Source: Rhizobium sp. 16-449-1b
GTDB taxonomy: Bacteria; Pseudomonadota; Alphaproteobacteria; Rhizobiales; Rhizobiaceae
DNA: 64,000 bases
Direction of reading: 5' to 3'
NCBI RefSeq assembly: GCF_017741935.1
Contig: NZ_JAGHMH010000014.1
Coordinates: forward strand, 248,001 to 312,000
Shown here one piece after another: positions 25,022 to 34,467 of this stretch. A model generated the notes under the pieces. It was not told the origin of the DNA, did no database searches, and saw only the letters and a program-made list of their open reading frames with translations. The translations under genes and the position numbers were made by a program. Numbering within the stretch: position 1 is the stretch's first letter; each line of letters opens with the position of its first letter.

Positions 25022-25912
25022 ATGCTCACGTCAAGGCGTTTTCTACCCTCCACCGCGCTGCTCTCCGCCTTCGAGGCGGTATCGCGTACCGGCAGCGTCA
25101 CGGCCGCGGCCAAGGAACTCGACCTGACGCAGAGCGCCGTCAGCCGCCAGATCAAGACGCTGGAGGAGCAGCTCGGCGTCGAGCTCTTCATCCGCGAGCG
25201 CCAGACGGTGCGCCTGACGCTTGCCGGCGACGGCTATGCTCGCGAGATCCGCGAGGCGCTGCGGCGCATCTCCAGCGCCTCGTTGAACCTGCGCGCCAAT
25301 CCGCATGGCGGCACGCTGAACCTCGCGATCTTGCCGACCTTCGGCACGCGTTGGCTGGCGCCGCGCCTCGGCCGCTTCCTCGCCGCCAATCCAGGCGTCA
25401 CCATCAACCTCGTCACCCGCCTCTCCTCCTTCGATTTCCGCCTGGATTCGATCGACGCCGCCATTCATTTCGGCCATCCGCTATGGCCGGGCGCGGAGCT
25501 CACCTTCCTGATGTCGGAAAAGACCGTGCCCGCCTGCAGCCCCAATTTCCGCGACCGGTATGGCATCAGCCAGCCGTCCGATCTCGTCGACGTGCCGCTG
25601 CTGCATCTGACCACCCGCCCGGATGCCTGGGAGCAATGGTTCGCCGACAATGAGGTGCCGCCGCAAACCGTTCACGGCATGCTCTTCGACCAGTTCGCCA
25701 CGGCGGCCCAGGCGGCGATCGCCGGCCTCGGCGTGGCGCTGCTACCGACCTTCCTGATCGAGGACGAGCTGAAGCGCGGCGATCTCGTGGCATCAGTCAA
25801 TCGCGAGATGGAGAGCAAGGAACGCTACTATCTGGCCTTCCCCGCCGAACGCGCCGACTACGCCCCGCTCTCAGCCTTCCGCGACTGGATCGTCCGCGAA
25901 GCCGCTGCTTGA
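25022..25912 (+). CDS. LysR-family transcriptional regulator (GcvA-like)
   Basis: 296 residues. The N-terminal winged HTH (LSAFEAVSRTGSVTAAAKEL, then LTQSAVSRQIKTLEEQLG) is followed by a type-2 periplasmic-binding-fold effector domain (from about residue 92). It is divergent from hglS-amaA-amaB across 112 bp containing an inverted repeat, the classic LysR arrangement. The likely effector is a lysine-catabolic intermediate, but none can be identified from the sequence. Confidence 0.88.
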   Translation: MLTSRRFLPSTALLSAFEAVSRTGSVTAAAKELDLTQSAVSRQIKTLEEQLGVELFIRERQTVRLTLAGDGYAREIREALRRISSASLNLRANPHGGTLNLAILPTFGTRWLAPRLGRFLAANPGVTINLVTRLSSFDFRLDSIDAAIHFGHPLWPGAELTFLMSEKTVPACSPNFRDRYGISQPSDLVDVPLLHLTTRPDAWEQWFADNEVPPQTVHGMLFDQFATAAQAAIAGLGVALLPTFLIEDELKRGDLVASVNREMESKERYYLAFPAERADYAPLSAFRDWIVREAAA

Positions 25913-25984
25913 CGGAACCGCTTGCGCCGCACCCGTCGTTTCGCGCATTATGCGCCGCAACAGAATTCGACCCAGGAAATCCTC

Positions 25985-26221
25985 ATGAAGCCGATCTTCG
26001 TCCAGCTCCAATGCGCCCCAGGCAAGACCTACGAGGTCGCCGATGCCATCTACAAGACCGAACGCGTCTCGGAGCTCTATTCGACCAGCGGCGATTACGA
26101 CCTGATGCTCAAGGTCTATATCCAGGAAGGCGAGGACATCGGGAAATTCGTTAACGATCAGATCGCCAGCATTCCCGGCATCGTCCGCTCGCTGACGACG
26201 CTGACCTTCCGCGCATTCTGA
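25985..26221 (+). CDS. Stand-alone Lrp/AsnC ligand-binding (RAM) domain protein
   Basis: 78 residues from ATG 25985 with AGGAA upstream. The whole protein is one AsnC/Lrp effector domain (PIFVQLQCAPGKTYEVADAI, then SGDYDLMLKVYI), lacking the HTH. Such proteins oligomerise and bind small amino acids or partner Lrp proteins. It lies 72 bp after the LysR gene and may share its transcript, suggesting sensing of an amino acid in the same pathway. Confidence 0.85.
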   Translation: MKPIFVQLQCAPGKTYEVADAIYKTERVSELYSTSGDYDLMLKVYIQEGEDIGKFVNDQIASIPGIVRSLTTLTFRAF

Positions 26222-26278
26222 GACCGGGTCACGGTCGGTTAACTCTTCCCAAAAGCAAATCCCCGAAGGCGCGGACAT

Positions 26279-26294
26279 TTAACGCCGCCTTAAC
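26279..26294. promoter_or_regulatory. CtrA box upstream of the GT4 gene
   Basis: TTAA-CGCCGCC-TTAAC matches the CtrA consensus TTAA-N7-TTAAC exactly. It lies 67 bp before the glycosyltransferase start, followed by a GCCGCGA/TCGCGGC hairpin (26325-26346). CtrA control would tie the gene to the cell cycle; binding is inferred. Confidence 0.5.
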
Positions 26295-26360
26295 GCGGGC
26301 GGTTGCCATGTGGCATCGATGAAAGCCGCGACCATCCCATCGCGGCCGAAGGAATGACAT

Positions 26361-27527
26361 ATGTCCGCCGCCGAGCTCTATTCCCATGACGCCGAACCGG
26401 TCGCCGCCAGCGCGCCGCTGATCGTTCACGTCATTCGCCAATTCCTGCCCAATCGCGGCGGCCTCGAGGACGTGATCGCCAATCTCGCGCGCCAGACGCT
26501 GAAGCGCGGCTACCGCGTCCGCGTCGTCACGCTCGACAGTCTGTTCACCGCCCGCGACAAGATGCTGCCACCGCGCGAAACCATCGACGGCATTGACGTC
26601 GTCCGCATCCCCTGGTCAGGCAGCACGCGCTATCCACTCGCGCCAGAGGTCTTCCGCCACCTCGGCGACGCCGATCTGATCCATGTGCATGCGATCGACT
26701 TCTTCTTCGATGCGCTTGCCTGGGGCCGCTTCCTGCATCGCAAGCCGATGGTGGTCACCACCCATGGCGGCTTCTTCCACACGACGAAATTCGCGGCGAT
26801 CAAGAAGGTCTGGTTCCAAACCATCACCCGCGCCTCGGCCATGGCCTACAAGCGGGTCATCGGCTGCAGCATGTCTGATCTCGCGCAGTTCGAAAAGATC
26901 GCGCCGAGCCGCAGCATTCTCATCGAGAACGGCGCCGACATCGGCAAGTTCGCCGACCGCGCATCTCGTACACCGAAGCGCCGGATCGTCACGATCGGCC
27001 GGTTCTCGGTCAACAAGCGCCTCGACAGGCTGATCGACGCCATGGCGGTGCTGAGAGTGTGCAATCCGGATTGGCATCTCGATATCGCCGGCGTCGAATC
27101 CGATCTGACCCGGCAGGATCTGATGGCCCAGATCGACCGGCTGAAGCTCAACGACGCCGTCACCATCCATGTCGGCGCCGACAACGACGCCGTGGGGCGG
27201 ATCATCGCCGACGCCTCGATCTTCGCCTCCGCCTCGTCCTATGAAGGTTTTGGGCTTGTGGCGCTGGAAGCCATGAGCGCCGGCCTTGTGCCGGTGCTCA
27301 ACACCAACGAGGCCTACAGGACACTCGGCGAGCGCCACAAGGACATACTGCTCGCAGACTTCGCCGATACGGCGGCCGCAGCCCTTGCGCTGGAAACGGC
27401 CTACAAGCGCCTGGAAGCGCAGGGCCCGGCGGTGCGAGCCGCCCTTCTCTCCGACGCCTCGGCCTATTCCTGGGATGTCGTCGCGGAACGCTACATCGGC
27501 GTCTACAAAGAGCTTATCGCCGGCTAA
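26361..27527 (+). CDS. Glycosyltransferase family 4 (GT-B)
   Basis: 388 residues; GAAGGA precedes the ATG. The N-terminal acceptor lobe opens with FLPNRGGLEDVIANLARQTL, and the C-terminal donor lobe has ASSYEGFGLVALEAMSAG, the EX7E-type motif of GT4 enzymes, preceded by the TIGRFSVNKRLDRLIDA segment. It is cytoplasmic or membrane-associated and transfers a nucleotide-activated sugar, probably onto a lipid-linked envelope glycan. It converges on the flippase fusion gene, 77 bp away, and is likely part of the same pathway. A CtrA box lies upstream. Confidence 0.9.
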   Translation: MSAAELYSHDAEPVAASAPLIVHVIRQFLPNRGGLEDVIANLARQTLKRGYRVRVVTLDSLFTARDKMLPPRETIDGIDVVRIPWSGSTRYPLAPEVFRHLGDADLIHVHAIDFFFDALAWGRFLHRKPMVVTTHGGFFHTTKFAAIKKVWFQTITRASAMAYKRVIGCSMSDLAQFEKIAPSRSILIENGADIGKFADRASRTPKRRIVTIGRFSVNKRLDRLIDAMAVLRVCNPDWHLDIAGVESDLTRQDLMAQIDRLKLNDAVTIHVGADNDAVGRIIADASIFASASSYEGFGLVALEAMSAGLVPVLNTNEAYRTLGERHKDILLADFADTAAAALALETAYKRLEAQGPAVRAALLSDASAYSWDVVAERYIGVYKELIAG

Positions 27528-27604
27528 CAAAAACCGGCGCTTCTGCCCTCGACAATCCGTAGAATCTACAGACCCGAAGCGGACAGGCGCATGCCTGTGC
27601 CCGC

Positions 27605-30600
27605 TCAGGCCTTCGCCAGCCGCGCGATCTCGGCGAACACCGTCCGGCGCGATTCAGGCGGGGTCAGATTGTGATCGGCATCCGGCAGCATCACCAGCCG
27701 GACGTTCGGATGGCGCTCGAACTTGCGGCCGCCGGGGCCGAAGTGAAAATACATGTGCTCCAGCCCGACATCACCTTCGCTATAGATCAGCGTCAGCGGC
27801 ACCTTGCGCTTGCCGACGGTGACGAAGGACTTCTTCACCTCGCTTGCCGTGTGCCGGCGGCTTGGCAGATATTCGAGCAGCGGCGCGATGCGCACCGACA
27901 TGCGGCGTGAGAAGGCGATGATGACATTGCGCGTCGCCGCCAGCACGTCGATATCGCCCTTCAGCAGGCGCTTGACCGTGGCGAAGCTGGAAAGCCGCTG
28001 CCCGTAATCCTCGAAGCTGCGCGGCACCGACACGACATGCTTGCGCTCGACCGGCTGGTTCGGATCCCAGTAATAGACGAAGGGATTGATCGAAACGGCC
28101 GCCTTGACCCTGACATCGTCGACGGCGGAGCGGATGGCGACATAGCCGCCACTGCAGCGCCCGGCGACCATCAGCGGTCCGGGAACCATGCCCTCGAGCA
28201 GATCGAGTGCGGCCTGCGCATCGGCGTTCTGGGTGGCGGAATAGAGGATCTGATCCGGCGCATCGGGACGCGGCGGGCTGTCCCCGACATTGGCGGAATC
28301 GAAGCGGATCGAGGCGACACCCTCGCGGGCAAGCCCCCGGGCCATGTCGGTGATCGCCCGACCCCAGCCGGACTGGCGGTCATAGGCGGTCGACAGGAAC
28401 ACCACGCTGTTGCCGAGCGGCCGTCCGACCGGACGCGTGACGACACCGACCAGATGATTGAACGCGCCGAAACGAACCGGCACTTCCTCGAAGCCATCGC
28501 CTGCGAGCGACTGGGTGTCGACAGCGGTGGCGGAAGGCACGGCGGCCGGATCGACCGACGTATGCTCGCCCACCCACTGCGCCAGCGTCTCGACGACCTC
28601 CATCGGCGTCCGCGAGAAGACCGGGTCGGAGATCAGCCTGTCATAGCCCTTGAACGTCTGCTGCTCGACCGTCGCGCCAAGCGCGGTCAGATTGTCGGCA
28701 AGCGTCGTGTCGTCGGCGCGCTCAGGGCGCTCCAGAATGAGGCAACGCTGTGCTGCCAGCGTTTCCGGCGCGGCGATGCGGACCTTCGACAGTTCCGCGG
28801 CGATCCCATCGGGCATCTGCAGCCCGGCGATCATGTGCTTGCCCTCGGGAATGGCATCCTCGCCCAATCCCAGGTGATGATTGATGAACGTCGCCCATGC
28901 GCGAAGCTCGCGCAGATAGGCGCGGCCATTGACCACGGGACCGAGCAGGGCAATGGCATCGACGCCTTCGATTGACGGCGCGGTCCTCTGCGCCAGTGCC
29001 GCACCGAGCCCCTGCGCGACGATGATGACGCGGCTGCAGCCGCTCAGCTGCTTCAGCCGCTCGGCGGCGTCGCGGATCGCGTCTTCCCAGACCTTGAGGC
29101 CGACAGTGTCGTCGACATCGAGAGCATCACCGGCGCCGGGATAATCGAAGCGCAGGCTGGGCACGCCGAGGCCCGCGAAATGCTCCGCCGTGACGCGGAA
29201 GAACCGCCGGCTGCACATCTCCTCAAGCCCCCAGGGATTGACGAAGAGCACGGCCGTGGAGCGCTTTGCAACGCCTGCGTTCTCCGGCTTGAAAAGGCCG
29301 ATCGTGCCATCGAAGGCAAAGGGCAGCGCGGCCTCGTTGCCGGCGCCTTCGGCGAGACCGGTCTCGACGGTGATCTCGATCGCCTCTTCCGCTTCCCCCG
29401 TCTTGGCGCTAGCTGGCGCGATGAAGGCAACGGCCTTGCGGGCGGACTTTCCTACCGAGCCCGGCAATTTTTCGACAATAGACGACATAACGTCGGCATC
29501 CTCTCGCGGAATTGCCTTTAAAAGCTTGAGCGCAACAATATAGCCGGCGCCCCCAAGAACGACTGCGAGAAGAAGTCCAATAGAACCATTGATATAGTGT
29601 AAAATTCCAAGGGCTATAATTGCGCACAGAACCGATGCGGCAAGCGTCTTGAGCAGATTTACATACAAACCGGAGAGCTGAGAGCCGAAACCGGTCTGCC
29701 GCACCATGATTATACACATAATCGTGAACACGCCGATGCGCACCATCGCAGCGCCCTCGGCGGCGAAGAACGGCACGACCGCAAGGCAGCCGAGCGTCAT
29801 CACGGCAGCACCGACGAGGCTGACTTTCAGCCGGTCGCGGGCGCGGTCCATCGACAGCAGGTAGAGGCTGAGCGTCTGCATGAAGGTGTAGGACGGGGCG
29901 GCGAGCGCCAAGAGCGCCACGACGGTTCCGCTGCGCGCGAATGCCTCGCCGAACACGGCGCGCACCAATTCGCTCGATATGGCTGCAAGCCCAAAGCTCA
30001 TCGGCAGGATGATATAGGCCATGCTGCGGGTGACGGCCGCGAATACCTCGACCGGCAGCGTGCGGTCGTCGCTCGAGTGGCGCCGCTCGGAGTAATAGGG
30101 CAGCAGGCTGCCGGTCATCTGGATAGGCAATTGCAGCGCGATATTGGCGACCGACAGGCCGACGGCATAGAAGCCGACCATCTCGACCGACCAGAACTGC
30201 TGCAGGAACAGAAGCTCCAGCCTGTTGAGAAAGATGGAGTCGATCAGGAACTGCGCCGAGAGCACGATCGAGGAGGCCGCCAGATATTTGAGCGGAACCC
30301 CGCAGCGGTCGCGCGGCGTCATCAGGATCGGGATGGTGGCGATGAAGAACACCATCTGCCCAAGCAGATAGCCGACCAGCACGCCCTCGACCCCATAGAG
30401 CACGGCACCGGCGCCGACACCGATCAGCTGCAGCAGGCACACACCCATGGCGAGCTTGAAAAAATCGGTCAGCCGCCGCTCACCAATGAGGTAGAATTTG
30501 ACGAAGGATCCGATGGCCTGCACGAAGAACAGCGCGCCCGTCACATAGGCGACCGAGGGGGCGGTCTTCGCCCAATGCATCTGCTCCGACGTCAGGAAGA

Positions 30601-30916
30601 ACAGAGCATAGAGGCCGAGCAGAAACAGCGTCGAGCACAGCATGACGGTGACGAGCAGCGAGGCGAAACCCAGCCGCCGGCGCGCATCGAAGCCTTCCGC
30701 CTGAAGCTGCGGCAGCGTCTTCGACATGGTGATGCTGGAGCCGAGCTCGGCGATCGACGCGCCGGTGACGACGAGCCAAAGCGAGAAGGCGACGATGCCG
30801 TTCGCCTCAGGCCCGAGCAGCCGGGCGGTGATAATGGAAGACAGGAATCCCGTTACCAGGAGCAGCATTCCCGCCGCCCCGTTCATCACAGAATTCGCGA
30901 TAATTCCCTTAGACAT
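27605..30916 (-). CDS. Fusion of a polysaccharide flippase with two alpha/beta-hydrolase domains
   Basis: 1103 residues in one uninterrupted frame. Residues 1 to about 470 form a Wzx/MATE-like oligosaccharide flippase with some 12-14 membrane helices. A charged linker (471-545) leads to hydrolase domain 1 (about 553-785), whose nucleophile elbow reads AQGLG with glycine at the nucleophile position (G636) and a missing catalytic histidine, so it looks inactive. Domain 2 (about 810-1103) has an elbow GRCSG (C921) with candidate D1049 and H1082, so a Cys-type triad. Last gene of the carrier-protein operon. Flipping of a lipid-linked glycan coupled to acyl or aminoacyl transfer is a plausible but untested role. 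Confidence 0.85.
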   Translation of the reverse strand: MSKGIIANSVMNGAAGMLLLVTGFLSSIITARLLGPEANGIVAFSLWLVVTGASIAELGSSITMSKTLPQLQAEGFDARRRLGFASLLVTVMLCSTLFLLGLYALFFLTSEQMHWAKTAPSVAYVTGALFFVQAIGSFVKFYLIGERRLTDFFKLAMGVCLLQLIGVGAGAVLYGVEGVLVGYLLGQMVFFIATIPILMTPRDRCGVPLKYLAASSIVLSAQFLIDSIFLNRLELLFLQQFWSVEMVGFYAVGLSVANIALQLPIQMTGSLLPYYSERRHSSDDRTLPVEVFAAVTRSMAYIILPMSFGLAAISSELVRAVFGEAFARSGTVVALLALAAPSYTFMQTLSLYLLSMDRARDRLKVSLVGAAVMTLGCLAVVPFFAAEGAAMVRIGVFTIMCIIMVRQTGFGSQLSGLYVNLLKTLAASVLCAIIALGILHYINGSIGLLLAVVLGGAGYIVALKLLKAIPREDADVMSSIVEKLPGSVGKSARKAVAFIAPASAKTGEAEEAIEITVETGLAEGAGNEAALPFAFDGTIGLFKPENAGVAKRSTAVLFVNPWGLEEMCSRRFFRVTAEHFAGLGVPSLRFDYPGAGDALDVDDTVGLKVWEDAIRDAAERLKQLSGCSRVIIVAQGLGAALAQRTAPSIEGVDAIALLGPVVNGRAYLRELRAWATFINHHLGLGEDAIPEGKHMIAGLQMPDGIAAELSKVRIAAPETLAAQRCLILERPERADDTTLADNLTALGATVEQQTFKGYDRLISDPVFSRTPMEVVETLAQWVGEHTSVDPAAVPSATAVDTQSLAGDGFEEVPVRFGAFNHLVGVVTRPVGRPLGNSVVFLSTAYDRQSGWGRAITDMARGLAREGVASIRFDSANVGDSPPRPDAPDQILYSATQNADAQAALDLLEGMVPGPLMVAGRCSGGYVAIRSAVDDVRVKAAVSINPFVYYWDPNQPVERKHVVSVPRSFEDYGQRLSSFATVKRLLKGDIDVLAATRNVIIAFSRRMSVRIAPLLEYLPSRRHTASEVKKSFVTVGKRKVPLTLIYSEGDVGLEHMYFHFGPGGRKFERHPNVRLVMLPDADHNLTPPESRRTVFAEIARLAKA

Positions 30917-31005
30917 ACCGTATCCGCTTTAGGCCGTTCGAAGGGCCTATTTTAGTAAGAAAGTCTTTCGAAATTGATTGCGCCTCATCTTTTGCGACGA
31001 GCGCC

Positions 31006-33480
31006 TTAGAACGAAAAGGCGCGCGCGCCGCCCGGTGTCAGCACCTCGCCGGTCGGGCGATCATCCGCTCCTCGCCCGGCAAGCGGCCGCAGGAGAACGC
31101 GCTTGGCGGCCCCCGGCGCCAGATGAAACCAGTCGTCATCGGGCCGGAAACCATCGACGCTTATATGCACCGACTGCGCCAGCCTGTCGGTCGCCAGATC
31201 CGTAAACCACGCGCCGCCGTCTTCGACCAGCGACACCTGAATCTCGGCATCGTGTACGGCTTTCGAGCGCCCCTGCGGGAAATGGAAGGCATCGGCCACC
31301 ACCGCTCCACCCTCGGGAAGCCTGAGGCGCGCGACCGTGACGTCATGCGCCGGCGGCCCGAAGCGAAAAGCATATGTCGTGTCGAAGAAAGCGCCGAAGA
31401 GATCGGTCGCCGCGAAGGTTTCCCTGCTGCGTGGCGCAAGCGTCAGGATGCGTCCGCCGCTCGCCACATTCTGCCGGCCGTTTCTGAAGCAGATGACCTC
31501 GAGATCAAGCTGCAGGCTGTGCTCGGTCTCGTTGATCACATGCACGTCGAGGCCATTGGTCCCCTCGTCGGTCATCAGAACCTGAACCGGCCGGAAGGCG
31601 CGGCGCAGCGCGTACCAGATCGGCTTCGGCGCGCCTGTTGAATCGATCACGCCCCAGCCGGCGCCGGGCAGCAGATCCTGCAGCGTCCAGACCAGCGCGC
31701 CATTGCAGCTCGAGCCCTTGCGCCGCCATTCCGCGAAAGTCTCCTCCGCCACTTCACCGGTGACGGCGCGCGACAGATCGAGATAAAGATCGCGGTTTTC
31801 GCGGCGCAGACGCGCCGGATCGACGTCGTAGAGATGGCCGAGATAGAAATCGCGCACATCCTCGAAATCCCAGGAAGCGCCGCGATCCCTTGGCACACGC
31901 GATTTCCATAGTGGGCTGTGGACCGGCGGGACATCGAGATGCCGCTGCAGCGTCTTCTGCTGCGGCACATTGGCGAAGGCGAGGCTCTCGGCCGCGAAGC
32001 GCACGTTCGCGCGACGCGCATCGTCAGGCGGCCGCATATAGGCGCCGACGCCGTAATAATGCGTCACGCCGGCATTCGGCGAAAACGGCATGGCGCCGCC
32101 GGACGGCGAATTGGGAACGTACGGGATTTCGGGGCAGAGCCGCGCCGCGATCGCCGGAATGATCTCGTCGGTAATCGGGCCGGACCAGAATTCCGGCGGC
32201 AGGCCAAGCATCGCCGCCTGCTGGTAGATCTCGCTGCCGCCGCAAAGCACCGTAAGCGACGGCGAACCCTGCACACCATGCAGAAACTCCTCGACCTCGG
32301 CATGCACATGCGCGGTAAAGGCCTTGTCGTTCTTCGGATAGTCAAAATTGGCGAACATGAAGTCCTGCCAAACCATCAGCCCAAGCTCGTCGCAAAGCTG
32401 GAAGAACTCGGGCGTCTCATAAGCCATAGTGCCGCCGATGCGGATCATGTTCATGCCGGCCTCGGCCGCCAGCCGCAGAAACGGCTCATAATCCGCCCGC
32501 GCGCCGGGGAGCTTCACGATATCGGCCGTCGTCCAGACCGCACCGCGGCAAAACACCCGCTCGCCGTTGATGACAAGTGCGAAGTCGCTGCCATCGGCGC
32601 CGCGATCGGCCGCGACGCTCCTGAAGCCGGTCTTGCCAAGTGGATGTTCGACACCATCGATGACGACGGCATAATCGTAGAGGCGCGGCGTTCCGTGGGT
32701 GTGAGGCCACCAGGCCTCCGCATCCTTCAGCCTCAGAATGGCCGAGTAATGCCGCTCGCCCACCTTTTCGAACGCCTGCTCGACGCCGCCGCAACGCAGC
32801 GACAGTTCGGGCGCCTCGGCGTCGGTGCGCAAGGACACGCTGAGCTTAGCCGAGCCATCCGGCTCCAGCACCGCCCGCACGCTGACATCATCCAGCGAAA
32901 CGACATCGCGGCGCACCAGCGTGACCGGACGCCAAGGGCCGGCGGCGTGTATCTCAGGGCACCAGCCGGGCATCCGGCCAAGCAGCGTGGTGCGGACGTT
33001 CTTCAGGCCCTGCGGCGTGATCATCTGCGGCCGCCAGCGCGCGCGCGGGCCGTTATCGGCAATCCTGGGCGCAAGCGCGCGAAAACAAAGCGCCAGCTCG
33101 TCGCCGCCTGAGAGCGTCACCGGCACCTCGTGCATGGTGAACATGCTCTCGGACGAGAGGATCTCCTGACCGTTCAGGAACACATGGCAAAGCGTCGCCA
33201 GCCCCTCGAAGCGCAGGATGGCGTCACCCGGCGCGGCGTCGAACAGGCGGCAAACATACCAGGCGTCCCTGTTATCGAGCGGCACGGGATTTTCGCGATC
33301 GAACAAGCCCACTCTCTCAAGAGCAGCAGCGACCGTGCCCGGCACCTCGGCGGGGATGAACTGGGCGGACAGCGGCAGGTCATGCGGATTGGCGCAAGCG
33401 CCGGGTTCCGTCAGAACCAGGTTCCACCCCTCGCTAAGTGCGATCTCCTCCGCCGCGATGCTCGCCAGTCTCCCACGCAT
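31006..33480 (-). CDS. Glycoside hydrolase family 2 protein (beta-mannosidase-like)
   Basis: 824 residues, the usual size of family 2 beta-mannosidases, preceded by GGAGG. N-terminal sugar-binding jelly roll (about 20-180), Ig-like domain, then the TIM barrel. The barrel has VFCRGAVWTTADI, MNMIRIGGTMAYE, a candidate acid/base glutamate in LCGGSEIYQQ, and RFAAESLAFANVP where the nucleophile glutamate is expected. There is no signal peptide, so it may act in the cytoplasm. It is 16 bp downstream of the DUF1839 gene in the carrier-protein operon. Whether it trims a glycan intermediate is unknown. Confidence 0.85.
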   Translation of the reverse strand: MRGRLASIAAEEIALSEGWNLVLTEPGACANPHDLPLSAQFIPAEVPGTVAAALERVGLFDRENPVPLDNRDAWYVCRLFDAAPGDAILRFEGLATLCHVFLNGQEILSSESMFTMHEVPVTLSGGDELALCFRALAPRIADNGPRARWRPQMITPQGLKNVRTTLLGRMPGWCPEIHAAGPWRPVTLVRRDVVSLDDVSVRAVLEPDGSAKLSVSLRTDAEAPELSLRCGGVEQAFEKVGERHYSAILRLKDAEAWWPHTHGTPRLYDYAVVIDGVEHPLGKTGFRSVAADRGADGSDFALVINGERVFCRGAVWTTADIVKLPGARADYEPFLRLAAEAGMNMIRIGGTMAYETPEFFQLCDELGLMVWQDFMFANFDYPKNDKAFTAHVHAEVEEFLHGVQGSPSLTVLCGGSEIYQQAAMLGLPPEFWSGPITDEIIPAIAARLCPEIPYVPNSPSGGAMPFSPNAGVTHYYGVGAYMRPPDDARRANVRFAAESLAFANVPQQKTLQRHLDVPPVHSPLWKSRVPRDRGASWDFEDVRDFYLGHLYDVDPARLRRENRDLYLDLSRAVTGEVAEETFAEWRRKGSSCNGALVWTLQDLLPGAGWGVIDSTGAPKPIWYALRRAFRPVQVLMTDEGTNGLDVHVINETEHSLQLDLEVICFRNGRQNVASGGRILTLAPRSRETFAATDLFGAFFDTTYAFRFGPPAHDVTVARLRLPEGGAVVADAFHFPQGRSKAVHDAEIQVSLVEDGGAWFTDLATDRLAQSVHISVDGFRPDDDWFHLAPGAAKRVLLRPLAGRGADDRPTGEVLTPGGARAFSF

Positions 33481-33496
33481 GATCAGGCCTCCGGCT

Positions 33497-34459
33497 TCAA
33501 AGACGTTTCGTGAGCGAAGCCATCATCGAATCCCACGCATCGGCCGCCGGATCAAGCGCGGTCGCTAGCGGCTCGAACTTCTTGCGCGTAACGGCGCGCG
33601 CCAACTGGAACTGCACGGATTTCGCGGCCTCCGACAGCTTGCGTGCATGCTCGGCGGCCTCGCCAAATTCGGCCTCCGAATGCCAGACCAGATGATCGGC
33701 AAGCAGTTCGAAATTGGCGCCGAACTGGCGCAGCGTGTTGAAGGCGTACTTATGGAAGAAGCCGAAGGGCCGCTCCGCCACCGCCTCGACCTGCTCGGGA
33801 AAGACCGACGCGAAAGCGCGGATCGGGTTTTCACGCGGCCGGCGAGCGAAATGAGAAGACAGCAGCGCGCGCGAGACGCCGCGCGTCGCCTGCGGATCAA
33901 CAGGCGCGTCGGGGAACTTGGCGAACTCGGTGTAGGGCAGGAACTGCGGGTCCTCGTCGCGAAGATTGAGCTGAAACAGCCCGTCGAAATCCTCGCCCTC
34001 AAGCGAAAAGAAGCCACCATTGTGGAAATAGTCGACCCGCTTGTTCGCGACATCCAGCCGGTTGATCGCAACCGTCGTCTTGCCGTGCTCCTGCCGGTAG
34101 GCGGTGCCCTGCGTGTCGGGCATGTAGAAGCTGTCCATCTCGATCAGGCAGAGACGCCCGCGCGACATCTGCGTGGCGACATGCCGCTCGACCTTGTCGA
34201 AGATTGCAAGCTCGGTGACCTTGATACCGTAGAGCGCTTCCAGATCCTCGAGTGGCACCTTGAAGAAGGTGAACTGGTCGCCCTCGAAATCCTGGCCGAG
34301 CGTGAAACCAAGCATCGCCTCAGGCGCGAGCCCAACCGTGCTCAGCACTTCGATCCAGAGGTCGATATAGCAATTGGTCTCCGGCCACATGCGCTCCATG
34401 GAATGCAGCGCATGCGGGGAATAACTGTCCGGGCTGATCCCCGGGAAGACGGATGCCAT
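33497..34459 (-). CDS. DUF1839 family protein
   Basis: 320 residues from ATG 34459 with AAGGGGAACG upstream; an earlier in-frame start at 34504 would overlap the ligase gene by 37 bp. The sequence (MASVFPGISPDSYSPHALHS) and LSTVGLAPEAMLGFTLGQDFEGD are characteristic of DUF1839 proteins that accompany amino acid:carrier-protein ligases. The fold is unknown to me; it has no membrane segment. The conserved neighbourhood suggests it takes the aminoacyl group from the carrier protein or modifies the product, but that is a guess from position. Confidence 0.82.
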   Translation of the reverse strand: MASVFPGISPDSYSPHALHSMERMWPETNCYIDLWIEVLSTVGLAPEAMLGFTLGQDFEGDQFTFFKVPLEDLEALYGIKVTELAIFDKVERHVATQMSRGRLCLIEMDSFYMPDTQGTAYRQEHGKTTVAINRLDVANKRVDYFHNGGFFSLEGEDFDGLFQLNLRDEDPQFLPYTEFAKFPDAPVDPQATRGVSRALLSSHFARRPRENPIRAFASVFPEQVEAVAERPFGFFHKYAFNTLRQFGANFELLADHLVWHSEAEFGEAAEHARKLSEAAKSVQFQLARAVTRKKFEPLATALDPAADAWDSMMASLTKRL

Positions 34460-34467
34460 CGTTCCCC

